Shown in pieces: positions 46,435 to 54,894 of a stretch of 64,000 nt of DNA. The number at the start of each line of letters is the position of its first letter. The first letter of the stretch is position 1. This DNA is from Massilia arenae (GTDB lineage Bacteria > Pseudomonadota > Gammaproteobacteria > Burkholderiales > Burkholderiaceae_D): the NCBI RefSeq assembly GCF_008014745.1, contig NZ_VPFD01000005.1, forward strand, positions 124,001 through 188,000, in the 5' to 3' direction. The notes beneath the pieces are model-generated. The model had not been told where the DNA came from. It saw nothing but the letters and a program-made list of their open reading frames with translations, and did not search any database. A program made the translations under genes and the position numbers.

Positions 46435-46504
46435 CGAGGTAGAACGGCATCGCCACACCCACCAGGAACCTCGACCGTCCGACGTAGTCCGACTGTTGCC
46501 TGCA

Positions 46505-47095
46505 TCAGGGTGAGCGCAGCTTCTTTCTTGTACGGACAAGCGGTTTGGTCGTCGCGGTGTCATCAGGCACGGTGCTGTTTCCCGGCCCAGGCAGCTGGGT
46601 CGAATCGCCCATAGCGGCCGTCTGTTTAAGTTGCTGCAAAGCGGCATTCATCTGATGCTTGAACTCGGCAATGGCCTCCGCAATTTCGTGCATGCCAGCG
46701 GCGGCGTTGTCCCTATCATGCTTGAACTGGATGAGTATCGCTTTCGACACGCTGGCATCGTCGCTCGCCATCGCAGCAAGATCGTCGGCAGGTTGCAGGA
46801 CACCGTTGTCCTGCGCTTCGCGCATCACCGGAACGAATGCCACCTCCAGACCGAAGAACTGGCCGATGCGATTCAGCGTCGCCATCGTCGGATTGCCCTG
46901 TCCCAGTTCGATTGCCTTGATTACCCTGGCGCTGACGCCACGGTGTCGCGCGAACTCCTCTTGCGTCATCCCGGAAATCGCCCGCATCTCACGTACGCCC
47001 TCGGTGAGTGACAGCCTGGCGGCGGCTGCGGACGCAAGCATGCGATTGCGTCGCTCCCGAATCTGCGTCTTGTCGATCGGTTTTCTTCTGCTCAT
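46505..47095 (-). CDS. hipB: HipB-like antitoxin with extended C-terminus
   Basis: A 196-residue protein with a Xre-type HTH at about residues 32-85 (LSLTEGVREMRAISGMTQEE, FARHRGVSARVIKAIELGQG). A long tail follows, rich in alanine, glutamine and charged residues, with helical heptads (HEIAEAIAEFKHQMNAALQQ). HipB of Escherichia coli is about 88 residues; the extra 100 residues are unusual. It starts two bases after the hipA stop, so the toxin comes first in the operon. The tail might bind HipA or form a coiled coil. Its third-position base use looks less GC-rich than its neighbours. Confidence 0.85.
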   Translation of the reverse strand: MSRRKPIDKTQIRERRNRMLASAAAARLSLTEGVREMRAISGMTQEEFARHRGVSARVIKAIELGQGNPTMATLNRIGQFFGLEVAFVPVMREAQDNGVLQPADDLAAMASDDASVSKAILIQFKHDRDNAAAGMHEIAEAIAEFKHQMNAALQQLKQTAAMGDSTQLPGPGNSTVPDDTATTKPLVRTRKKLRSP

Positions 47096-47097
47096 GA

Positions 47098-48378
47098 CTA
47101 CCTCAATGCCAGGATGTGGGTTCGTTGCGCTTCGACGCTGGGTTTGACGAATTCGACGATGTCATTGTCGATGCCTGCCTCGCGCATGTAGTTGGGCAAG
47201 GTCGCCAGTTGTTCGCCAAAGCGGACCAGGGCGTCCACCACCTGCGCATGCTCCGGACCGGACAAGGCCAGGTGATCCAGGATGTCCGTCCAGTGCCGAA
47301 GTTCCTTGCGTGTTTCACGGTGATACCAGCGCGCCGAGCGGGTGATGCCTTCGGGGTCCAGGTACATCGGTGCGAAATCGAACAGGGGCGTCAGGCGAAC
47401 GATACCATCGGCAGATTGCACCGCTGTGTTGCGAGCATGGTTATCGGTATTGCGCATGGCCAGGTTGAGCACGTCGCGCCGGATGAACTCGATGGTCTCT
47501 TCGGTCGGATCGTCCACGACCTTGCGTATTGCCTCCAGCAGTTCGAACTGGTTGGCCTGGGTACCGAAACCGGCCAGTTCGGCGATCGAGGCCACGCTCT
47601 CCTGGTGAAAGCGCTCTACGTATCCGTCCCGTGCGCGGCGGTCGAAGCGAGGAACGAACAAGGTGTTTTCATGCCATGTCGGCAGGTCGAAGGTACGGAT
47701 GCCAAGTCGGTGAGCGACTTCCATATAGCCGGCTTCGTTGCGCAACACCTTGCGATCGTCTTCGGATGACCCGCGTGGTCGCTTGACAATGTAATGGCGC
47801 CGGGCACGGTCGTCGGACAGCGCCGCATCCGGATACCATTTGCCGTCATGCCCTTCGGTCAACAGGTATTTGGGGGCGACTCCCTGCACGCCAGTGCCAC
47901 CTGCCGCCAGCATGCCATGGACCATCATCACTTCATGGAAGTCTGCCGAACGTGCGAGCAATTCATCGAAATCGAAACCCGCGGCAGCAACATCATGGCG
48001 TCCGACATGCTGCTCGTAATAATGCACGGCTTCCCTGACCCGCAGTCGCCCGATGGGATTGAAGGCGCCTGCGCAGAGCAGCGGGAGATCGGACGCCTGG
48101 GCATCGGGAAGCTTGAGATGATCGAGGAGAAACTTGCGACCATTCCCCTGCGGTACGAGATCGTACAAAAACGTCGGCCAGGCCTCGCGGACATGGCGAC
48201 TGGCATCGACTGGAAGGACGAGCGAGACCGGAGACGGCGCGTTACCGAAAGCGTAGGGCAAATCGTACTCGAATACGCAATCGTTGGCCCTGAAGCCGTT
48301 GTGGACGATGTCTGAAAAGCTCGCTGTGGCAGCTGCCATCCACTGGCCGTCCTGGAAAATCTCGATATGGCAGTCCAT
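47098..48378 (-). CDS. hipA: HipA-like serine/threonine kinase toxin
   Basis: A 426-residue HipA-type kinase with the N-terminal lobe (GNAPSPVSLVLPVDAS). The Ser-loop/P-loop-like region is GGTGVQGVAPKYLL and the ATP-lysine segment is RRHYIVKRPRGSSED. The catalytic loop is MRNTDNHARNTA (D312, N317) and the metal motif LFDFAPMY. HipA phosphorylates glutamyl-tRNA synthetase in Escherichia coli; the present target is unknown. It precedes hipB, the reverse of the Escherichia coli order. The surrounding bases are slightly less GC-rich, which may indicate lateral transfer. Confidence 0.9.
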   Translation of the reverse strand: MDCHIEIFQDGQWMAAATASFSDIVHNGFRANDCVFEYDLPYAFGNAPSPVSLVLPVDASRHVREAWPTFLYDLVPQGNGRKFLLDHLKLPDAQASDLPLLCAGAFNPIGRLRVREAVHYYEQHVGRHDVAAAGFDFDELLARSADFHEVMMVHGMLAAGGTGVQGVAPKYLLTEGHDGKWYPDAALSDDRARRHYIVKRPRGSSEDDRKVLRNEAGYMEVAHRLGIRTFDLPTWHENTLFVPRFDRRARDGYVERFHQESVASIAELAGFGTQANQFELLEAIRKVVDDPTEETIEFIRRDVLNLAMRNTDNHARNTAVQSADGIVRLTPLFDFAPMYLDPEGITRSARWYHRETRKELRHWTDILDHLALSGPEHAQVVDALVRFGEQLATLPNYMREAGIDNDIVEFVKPSVEAQRTHILALR

Positions 48379-48398
48379 ATTCGCTCAACGCCCTTAAA

Positions 48399-48444
48399 GT
48401 GCACTAAATGATCCTGAAACCAGTATAGCAGCTAGTTTGTGCAC
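48399..48444. promoter_or_regulatory. Candidate HipB operator: two GTGCAC palindromes
   Basis: GTGCAC occurs at 48399-48404 and 48439-48444, exactly 40 bp apart, each next to a T/A-rich flank. They lie upstream of hipA, where an autoregulated toxin-antitoxin promoter is expected. A TATACT element on the minus strand lies between them (48422-48427). The exact 40-bp spacing fits binding on one DNA face. Assignment to HipB is inference. Confidence 0.45.
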
Positions 48445-48502
48445 CGGACAGCAGATAGCATGCGGCCATATTCGCAACTGACACATTCTTGAGTCCAAAT
48501 AA

Positions 48503-48530
48503 AAAATTGCCGGCGCCAGCCGGCAATTTT
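48503..48530 (-). terminator. Intrinsic terminator after the TBDT at 48565
   Basis: AAAATTGCCGGC and GCCGGCAATTTT form a perfect 12-bp stem around a four-base loop. On the minus strand the hairpin is followed by a T-run (TTTTTTATTTGG), the normal layout of a Rho-independent terminator. It lies 35 bp after the receptor stop. Confidence 0.85.
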
Positions 48531-48564
48531 CACTCCTGTCCTGCGTCGAGCCTCAGGCGCATCC

Positions 48565-50757
48565 CTAGAAATCGAACTGCGCCGACACCAGCGCGGTGCG
48601 CGACGCGGCTGCGGTGGCAAAGGTGCCGTTGGCCAGCCAGTAAGCCTTGTCGGCGACGTTCTCGACGCTGGCGCGCAGGATGACAGGACGACCCATCAGG
48701 CTGGTGCGGTAGCGGGCGCCGATATCGAAGCGGGTCCACGATGGCAGGAACAGCGTGTTGGCGGCGTTGAACGGGATGTCCGAGGTGTGGATGGCGCGGG
48801 CATTGAAGCTCAGGCCCGGCACCTGCGCCAGATCCCAGTCGAGGCCGGCGCTGAGGGCGCGCTTCGGCACGCCATTGGCGTCGTTGCCCTCGTTTATGCC
48901 GCCCTGGGTTTTCTGCAGTTCGGCGTCATAGAAGGTCGCGCTGGCCATCAGGCGCAGGTCGCGCACGACCTCGCCCATGACCGACAGTTCCAGGCCGCGG
49001 TTGCGCTGGTTGCCGTCCATGCTGTAGATCGTGGTGACCGGATCGGTGACGGCGTTCGGACGATCGATCTGGAACACGGAGATGCCGGTCAGGAGCTTGC
49101 CCTGCTCGACCTTCACGCCGGCCTCGTACTGCTTCGATTTATACGGGGCGAACACCTCGCCCGCATTCGCCGCAGTCTGGGGCGCCGTCCCACCGCGCGT
49201 CAGGCCGGACGTGAAGTTAGTGTACAACGACACATTGGCCATCGGCTTGACCACGATCCCGAGCAGCGGCGAGGTCGCGCTCTCGTCGTATGACGTCGTG
49301 CTGGCTCCGCTCGGTGCGATGTTCTTCGCGACGACCTTCTGCTTGCGCACGCCGCCGGTCACCAGCACGCGGTTGTCGAAGAACGACAGGGTGTCGGTGA
49401 GGGCAATACTGGACAGCTCGGTGCCCGAGGTCGTGGTCGGCGACTGGCGTACCCCGGTCATGGCCGGCAGCGGCACCGGATGATAGATGTTCGAATTCAC
49501 CGCGGCGCTGGCCGGCCCGGGCAGGTAGAAGCTGCCGGACTCCTGTTCCAGGCGCGAGGCCGAGACGGTGAACATGTGCTTCACGCCCAGCCCTTCGACG
49601 GTGGCGCGGGCGCCGACCTCGCCGGTCTTGTTGCGGGTGGCTGCGTCGTACCATGCATTGGTGATGCGCAGATTGCCCGCCATGTCGATCGCATCGTTGC
49701 CGCGCGCCGCAGGGAAGTCCTGCTCATAGGCGTTGTAGTGGTAGCCGGCGGCGGCGTACAGCATCACGTTCGGGGCCAGGTCGTATTCCAGGCGCGACGA
49801 AATGGTCGAATCGCGCATCGCGAGTTCGACGCCCGGATACATCGCGCTCTTGCCGGACGGCGCATCCGGGATCCGCGTCACGTTGGGACGGAAGCTGGAC
49901 TGGCCGCGGAAACCGTCGGTGTCCTCGCGCTGTGCATAGGCATCGACCACCCAGCGCAGGTTCGAGGAGCGGTAGTCGAGCGCCAGCGCGACCAGGCCGG
50001 TCTCGGTCTTGCTGTGGTCGAGCGTGTTGTCGCCGTTGCGGTAGACGCCGTTGAAGCGCACACCCCACTGGCCGGCATCGCCGAAGCGGCGGCCGACGTC
50101 CACGTGGGTGCCGAAGATCGACTTGCTCTCGAAGGTGCCGGTGATGCGCGTCAATGGCTTGTCGCCCGCGCGCTTGGTGACGATATTGATGTTGCCGCCG
50201 GAGCTGCCGCCGGGGGGAATGCCATACATGAACGTGCCAGGGCCTTTCAGCACTTCGACGCGGTCCATCATCGCCGCCGGCATCCGGTTGCCCGAGGCGA
50301 GCCCGTACAGGCCGTTCACGCCGACGTCGCCGCTGCCCACGTTGAAACCGCGGATCTGGAAGTCGTCGCTGAAGCCGGAGGTCGAGGTCTGCACCCGCAC
50401 CGAGGCTTCGTTGACGAGCACGTCGGCCAGCGTGCGCGCCTGCTGGTCTTCCAGCAGCTGCGAGGTGTAGTTCGTGGTGCTGAACGGGGTGTCCATGATG
50501 TCGCTTGCCCCCAGCACGCCAACGCCGCCGCGGCGCGCCACGCCGCCATTCATGTAGGGCGCCTCATCCAGCGTGCGGGCGCCGGTCACCAGCACTTGCT
50601 CGATCTGCGGCGTCGCGGCGTTCTGGGCGTGCACGGCGCCGGCCAGCAGCGCGATCGGCGCGGCAACAAATGCGCTACCCCAGACCCTGCCGATCATCAG
50701 GCACAGTTCCGTGGGACGATTGGATTGGGCAGATGGCGGAGTCCGAAGCTTGGTCAT
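48565..50757 (-). CDS. TonB-dependent siderophore receptor (Fur-controlled)
   Basis: About 730 residues. The start is set at 50757 (MTKLRT), because the Fur palindrome lies just upstream, at 50787. The signal peptide is WGSAFVAAPIALLAGAVHA. A plug domain (VLVTGARTLDEAPYM, DFQIRGFNVGSGDVG, RVEVLKGPGTFMYGIPPGGS) matches TIGR01783-type siderophore receptors. The barrel ends TALVSAQFDF with terminal F. No siderophore synthesis gene is in the window. A terminator follows the gene. Confidence 0.9.
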   Translation of the reverse strand: MTKLRTPPSAQSNRPTELCLMIGRVWGSAFVAAPIALLAGAVHAQNAATPQIEQVLVTGARTLDEAPYMNGGVARRGGVGVLGASDIMDTPFSTTNYTSQLLEDQQARTLADVLVNEASVRVQTSTSGFSDDFQIRGFNVGSGDVGVNGLYGLASGNRMPAAMMDRVEVLKGPGTFMYGIPPGGSSGGNINIVTKRAGDKPLTRITGTFESKSIFGTHVDVGRRFGDAGQWGVRFNGVYRNGDNTLDHSKTETGLVALALDYRSSNLRWVVDAYAQREDTDGFRGQSSFRPNVTRIPDAPSGKSAMYPGVELAMRDSTISSRLEYDLAPNVMLYAAAGYHYNAYEQDFPAARGNDAIDMAGNLRITNAWYDAATRNKTGEVGARATVEGLGVKHMFTVSASRLEQESGSFYLPGPASAAVNSNIYHPVPLPAMTGVRQSPTTTSGTELSSIALTDTLSFFDNRVLVTGGVRKQKVVAKNIAPSGASTTSYDESATSPLLGIVVKPMANVSLYTNFTSGLTRGGTAPQTAANAGEVFAPYKSKQYEAGVKVEQGKLLTGISVFQIDRPNAVTDPVTTIYSMDGNQRNRGLELSVMGEVVRDLRLMASATFYDAELQKTQGGINEGNDANGVPKRALSAGLDWDLAQVPGLSFNARAIHTSDIPFNAANTLFLPSWTRFDIGARYRTSLMGRPVILRASVENVADKAYWLANGTFATAAASRTALVSAQFDF

Positions 50758-50786
50758 GAAGAGGTCCAGTAAGAATTGAAATTGAA

Positions 50787-50813
50787 TGCAAATGAGAATT
50801 ATACTCATTTGCA
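50787..50813. promoter_or_regulatory. Fur box before the TBDT at 48565
   Basis: TGCAAATGAG, seven bases (AATTATA), CTCATTTGCA: a perfect 10-bp inverted repeat with Fur-box-type core. It lies 30-56 bp upstream of the chosen receptor start and supports iron repression. Confidence 0.85.
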
Positions 50814-50958
50814 TAATCAATCACAATATTCTTGATGGATTCACCGCCTTGTCGACCCTTGAAAAGAAGGACTGCGGCAGCGTCTTACGGAGCCCTTGGC
50901 GCTGTCCTGGGCGGCGCGCAGCCAGATCCTCTCGCCGATGATCTGACTGCTGCCCCCT

Positions 50959-52260
50959 TCAGTCCGGCCGGCCGGCATGGCGGCCGCCTCGCGCTCCCCA
51001 CACGGCGTAGAACAGCACGTACAGCTCGCATGCCGCCGTCAGGAGGAACGACAGTTGCAGCCCGACGGTATCGGCGAGCCAGCCTTGCGCGATGACCAGC
51101 GCCCCACCGGCAATGGCCATGATCAGCAGGCCCGCGCCCTCCTCGGTGAGCGGCCCCAGGCCCCGGATGCCCAGCGTGAAGATGGTCGGGAACATCACCG
51201 AATGGAACAGGCCGACCGAGACCAGCGCCCACAGCGCGACCTGGCCGGTTCCCAGCGCGGCGACCAGCATGACCATGAAGGCGCCGATGCTGGCCATCGC
51301 CAGCACGTGCTGCGCCGCCACCCGGCGCATCAGGACGCTGCCGGCAAAACGCCCAACCATCATGCCGCCCCACATCAGGAACAGGTAATGGGCGCCCTGC
51401 TCGTGGCTCAGGTTGCCGATCTCCGGCAGCGCCACGAAGTTGATGAACAGGTTGGCGACGCCGATTTCCGCGATCAGGTAGATGAAGATCGCCGGGATGC
51501 CGAGCACCAGGTTCCGGTGGCGCCACAGCGACAGCGTGGCGCGCACTTCCTTGCTGACGCGGCGCGTGCCGGCATGCAGCGCCGGCAGCGGGAAACGCGC
51601 GATCGCCACCGCCAGCAATACCAGCACACCCGCCACGATAAGGTAGGGCAGCTGGACCGTCTGGGCATCGGCGAGGCGCTCGGCCTGGGTAAGGACCGTG
51701 TTCGCCTCGGCGGTGCCGGAGTTCGAGCGCCCCAGGATCAGATAGGCGCCAAACAGCGGCGCCAGCGTCGTGCCGAGCGAGTTGAAGGCCTGGACCAGGT
51801 TCAGGAGCGACGAGGCTGTTTCTGGCGAGCCTACCACGGTCACGTAGGGGTTGGCCGACACCTGCAGCAAGGTGATGCCGCTGGCGATCACGAACAGCGC
51901 GAACAGGGTGACGCCATACGATGGCAGCCGCGCGGCCGGGACCATCAACAGGGAGCCCACGGCCATGATGGCCAGGCCGGTCACGATCGCCCGCTTGTAG
52001 CCGACGCGCTCGATCAGCCGCGCCGACGGGATCGACGCGATGAAGTAGGCGGCGAACCAGACCGATTCGATCAGCGTCGTCTGGGTATAGCTCAGGTCGA
52101 ACACGCTGCGCAGGTGCGGCAGCAGGGTGTTATTGATGACGGTGATGAAGCCCCAGATGAAGAACAGGCTCGACAGCAGCGACATGACGGCGAAGCTGCT
52201 GACCCTCACCGATCCGGCTACGGTGGAAGCTGTGCCGGAAGCGGCAGTGGGACCGGGCAT
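50959..52260 (-). CDS. FucP-type sugar MFS transporter
   Basis: A 433-residue, 12-helix FucP/NagP-like sugar:proton symporter with [74 protein letters not shown] and GLFHSVMFPTIFTLGIRGLG. AAGGAGT before ATG 52260 fixes the start. It is downstream of a porin gene on the same strand (170-bp gap). The two could form an uptake pair for a mono- or oligosaccharide, perhaps galactose from the nearby GH27 locus. Substrate is inference. Confidence 0.9.
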   Translation of the reverse strand: MPGPTAASGTASTVAGSVRVSSFAVMSLLSSLFFIWGFITVINNTLLPHLRSVFDLSYTQTTLIESVWFAAYFIASIPSARLIERVGYKRAIVTGLAIMAVGSLLMVPAARLPSYGVTLFALFVIASGITLLQVSANPYVTVVGSPETASSLLNLVQAFNSLGTTLAPLFGAYLILGRSNSGTAEANTVLTQAERLADAQTVQLPYLIVAGVLVLLAVAIARFPLPALHAGTRRVSKEVRATLSLWRHRNLVLGIPAIFIYLIAEIGVANLFINFVALPEIGNLSHEQGAHYLFLMWGGMMVGRFAGSVLMRRVAAQHVLAMASIGAFMVMLVAALGTGQVALWALVSVGLFHSVMFPTIFTLGIRGLGPLTEEGAGLLIMAIAGGALVIAQGWLADTVGLQLSFLLTAACELYVLFYAVWGARGGRHAGRPD

Positions 52261-52429
52261 GGAAGACTCCTTCAAACGGATCGATCGGGATGCTGCAACG
52301 CTCCGGTCCGCTCGCGGCTGGCGCCGACGGCCCGGTCCCGCATGGTAGGGCCTTTCGTGATGGCATTCCAATCAAGAATTTGACGAGATCGATACCCGTT
52401 TTGATATCATTCCCCGCTTCTCGCAGGCC

Positions 52430-53668
52430 TCAGAAGTAGTAACCAGCCTGCAGATTGATGCGCCGCGTGAACCCCTGGTGCGCGGACGAGGTCGCTGCCA
52501 GGCCGCCGAGATCCGGCGACAGATAGGGATGGTGCTTGCCCATCATCAGGTCCGCATAGAACGACCACTTCCCTGCCCCGAAGCTCATCCCGGTCACGTT
52601 CTGCACCGAGTCCCGATAGGCGCCGCTGCGCTTTTTCAGGACGCTGTAGTCGTTGTAGACCTTGAACCCGCTGAACGGGCCGATCCTGCCGGGAAGGTCG
52701 TAGCTGATGTTGGCGATATGGATGTCGCCCTTCGATGCGACCGGGAACGGATAGCCGAAACCGCCGACCAGGACGAAGCTGTTGGGGTCCAGCCCGCCAT
52801 AGGTCTGCTCGGGACCGTGGGCGGTGCGGTAGCTATAGCGCATCGACTGCAGCATCACATTGACGCGACCATAGTTGCCGCGATAGTGGACCGCCCCGGC
52901 GTGGCGCCGGGTGTCGGTGCCGCGGCCGTTGTCGATCTCGCCGGTCAGGCCGGAAAAGCCGAACTGGTGGCGGCCCTCGGGCCCCACATTCCACACAACG
53001 CGCCCCACCAGGGTGTTGCGCTCGCTGTCGGTCTGGCCGGTGCCGTAGCCCTGCTCGTCGTCATCCTTGACGATATTGTAGGAATACCGGTTCGAGGCGC
53101 CCGCCGTATTGCTGCCGCCGCCGTAGGAACCGCCATCGCGCGGGAAGAAGGCAAGCTGCCATTCGACCGGACCGGGGCTGCTGATGTATTTCACGCCGAG
53201 GTCGTATTTGTCTTCGAAGCCGGCATAGAAGGCGATCGACTCGTAGAAGTTAATCGAGGCGAACGGCAGCAGGCCGAAGGGATTGCTGTCCAGGCCCACA
53301 TGCAGTTCGCTCTTGTCGTCGAAGCGCACGCCGCCCCAGGCATGGCGCAGGAAATGCTGCCAGTAGTCGCCCTGCCCCTTCGGGTAATTGTTGTAGCGGT
53401 ACTGGGCCGAGCCGATCATCCGGCCGTCGTCGTAGTTGACGTCCAGGCGCGCCGTGTCGAGGCCGACGAAACCGCTGCGGCGATCCTTGTCCCAGCTCTT
53501 GTGGCCGTAATTGAAGCGGATCGCGCCGCCGATCGTCAGCGGCGATGCCGCTTCCTCCTGCGCGCTCTCGACCTGTTGGGCATAGACATGGCCGGACGCG
53601 AGGACGGCGATGCCGGCCAGGGCCGCGCACAGGCCAGTCATCGTCTTCATTTTCATGCGAGCGCTCAT
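52430..53668 (-). CDS. Outer-membrane porin-like protein
   Basis: About 412 residues with signal peptide (MTGLCAALAGIAVLASGHVY-AQ) and a beta-rich body: SPLTIGGAIRFNYGHKSWDK, LDTARLDVNYDDGRMIGSAQ, WGGVRFDDKSELHVGLDSNP and a terminal aromatic (INLQAGYYF). The pattern fits a general or carbohydrate-type porin, but I cannot place it in a named subfamily. The exact start is uncertain among ATG 53668, 53656 and 53650. It lies upstream of the FucP-type transporter gene. Confidence 0.75.
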   Translation of the reverse strand: MSARMKMKTMTGLCAALAGIAVLASGHVYAQQVESAQEEAASPLTIGGAIRFNYGHKSWDKDRRSGFVGLDTARLDVNYDDGRMIGSAQYRYNNYPKGQGDYWQHFLRHAWGGVRFDDKSELHVGLDSNPFGLLPFASINFYESIAFYAGFEDKYDLGVKYISSPGPVEWQLAFFPRDGGSYGGGSNTAGASNRYSYNIVKDDDEQGYGTGQTDSERNTLVGRVVWNVGPEGRHQFGFSGLTGEIDNGRGTDTRRHAGAVHYRGNYGRVNVMLQSMRYSYRTAHGPEQTYGGLDPNSFVLVGGFGYPFPVASKGDIHIANISYDLPGRIGPFSGFKVYNDYSVLKKRSGAYRDSVQNVTGMSFGAGKWSFYADLMMGKHHPYLSPDLGGLAATSSAHQGFTRRINLQAGYYF

Positions 53669-54280
53669 GCGAGCTAAAAGCGCCGCCCTTGTCGAATCGA
53701 GGTCTTGCGGGGTAATGGTGTAGTGCAAATTCACGTAGATTTCCTGAGTGATGATCGGCGCGCCGCGGCCGGCGTCGAGCGGGCGATGGCGCAATTGACG
53801 AAGAATCCCGGGCCTACGGTCTATTGACGGCGCAGCAGAACTTGATATCGGGCGATCCATGTCGCGCGATGTGCAAGCTCCCGAGGTCGAAGTGGCCTGC
53901 GATTGCCCTCGATGACCGACACGGCCAGGCCAATGACGTCATCGTCGTGGGAATACAGGACCAGGTTCACCATTCAAGGTGACGACGCCGCACAGGGCGC
54001 CCTGCCTGGCGCATGGGGTCGATCCGGACAAGACAGCGATCTCGAACGCTGCTCAATGCGCCCCATGCTTGCCGGCGCGCTCGGCGCCGCATCGACGGGG
54101 GGGAACATTGACGAATGCCAGGCCATGACTGGCGGCAGAAAGGCATATTGTAACCTAGCAATGCAGATTCGTACAAATGTACTTGCCTCTCTTGAAACAA
54201 TTGCAGCCGTCCGCCTGCATCGCAGCGCCGGCCCGCGCGTGCAAATCGGAGCGGCGCTTGCAGCGCCTCGCACGAGGGAA
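53669..54280. other. Gene-poor stretch between porin and EAL remnant
   Basis: No convincing gene is seen here. A minus-strand open frame of 50 codons (53821-53973) has no family match that I recognise. The plus strand has a frame from 53903 that runs into the EAL remnant but shows no domain before about 54281. The stretch is probably decayed coding sequence. Confidence 0.5.
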
Positions 54281-54505
54281 GACGCGATCGGCAAGATCAA
54301 GTCCCTCAAGGCCCACGGCCTGACTTTCGCGATCGACGATTTCGGCACCGGCTATTCGTCGCTGGCCTACCTCAAGCGGCTGCCGCTCGACATGCTCAAG
54401 ATCGACCGCTCCTTCGTGCTCGACCTGACCACGACCTACCAGGGCTACCTGTGCGCGCGGCCGCTGGAAGCACAAGCGTTGGCGGGACTGCTGCGCAAGA
54501 ACTGA
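54281..54505 (+). pseudogene. EAL-domain remnant with internal deletion
   Basis: The frame encodes the last part of an EAL phosphodiesterase domain: [40 protein letters not shown] and FVLDL. It then jumps directly (near 54428) to [20 protein letters not shown]. In intact EAL domains about 45 residues, including the conserved VVAEGVET, lie between these two segments. The EAL catalytic motif and most of the N-terminal half are also missing. It cannot be an active enzyme and looks like a decayed gene. Confidence 0.8.
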
Positions 54506-54574
54506 CCACGCCTCCCGCCCGACGCATCCATCGTCCTTCCAAGGGCGCATCCAAACATTAATAGCAAACAGATG

Positions 54575-54594
54575 AAGCTTTCGAACGAAAGCTT
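54575..54594. promoter_or_regulatory. Palindromic operator 1 (CTTTCG type)
   Basis: AAGCTTTCGAACGAAAGCTT is a perfect palindrome, with CTTTCG on each arm. It is the furthest upstream of several CTTTCG-type sites before the alpha-galactoside TBDT. Confidence 0.6.
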
Positions 54595-54612
54595 TAACGC
54601 AGATACAACAAG

Positions 54613-54634
54613 TCTTTCGAAAAAAATCGAAAGA
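54613..54634. promoter_or_regulatory. Palindromic operator 2 (CTTTCG type)
   Basis: TCTTTCGA and TCGAAAGA face each other across six A residues. It lies directly ahead of a likely -35 element (54639), a position suited to control of promoter access. Confidence 0.6.
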
Positions 54635-54638
54635 TGTT

Positions 54639-54667
54639 TTGTCATCGCCGCGATTTCGCTATAGACT
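54639..54667 (+). promoter_or_regulatory. Candidate sigma-70 promoter of the alpha-galactoside TBDT
   Basis: TTGTCA and TAGACT are separated by 17 bp. The -35 is five of six to consensus and the -10 four of six. It sits between operator 2 and the CGAAA repeats at 54751, about 230 bp before the TBDT start. Confidence 0.4.
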
Positions 54668-54750
54668 AAATATCGCTGTAGAAACGGCAATACCGGACGC
54701 TTTCGATATCCAAAGGACCGAAACCTTCACACGTGAGAGACAACGTGCTA

Positions 54751-54767
54751 CGAAATCAAACGAAAGC
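54751..54767. promoter_or_regulatory. CGAAA direct repeat (possible operator 3)
   Basis: CGAAA repeats with a 10-bp period (CGAAATCAAACGAAAGC). A further GCTTTCGATATC lies at 54699-54710. The repeated CTTTC/CGAAA boxes recall DeoR/AgaR-type operators; no regulator of that family is in the window, so the family is uncertain. Confidence 0.4.
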
Positions 54768-54894
54768 ATCATTCGACTCACACCAGCTTGCCCGCGCCGT
54801 GGCCGGCGAATGGTGTGAGCGCGACCGGTCCGCCTTCCCGGTGTACCTGCACTCGCCGTACTGCTCCAACAACTTATAAAAAAGGAAGCGTTTA

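Noticed and set aside
53821..53973. A 50-codon minus-strand frame upstream of the porin gene
   Set aside because: No ribosome-binding site, no family likeness and decayed surroundings; not supported as a gene.
53903..54280. N-terminal part of the frame leading into the EAL remnant
   Set aside because: No EAL or other domain can be seen before about 54281; the ATG at 53903 is probably chance, so only the remnant is annotated.
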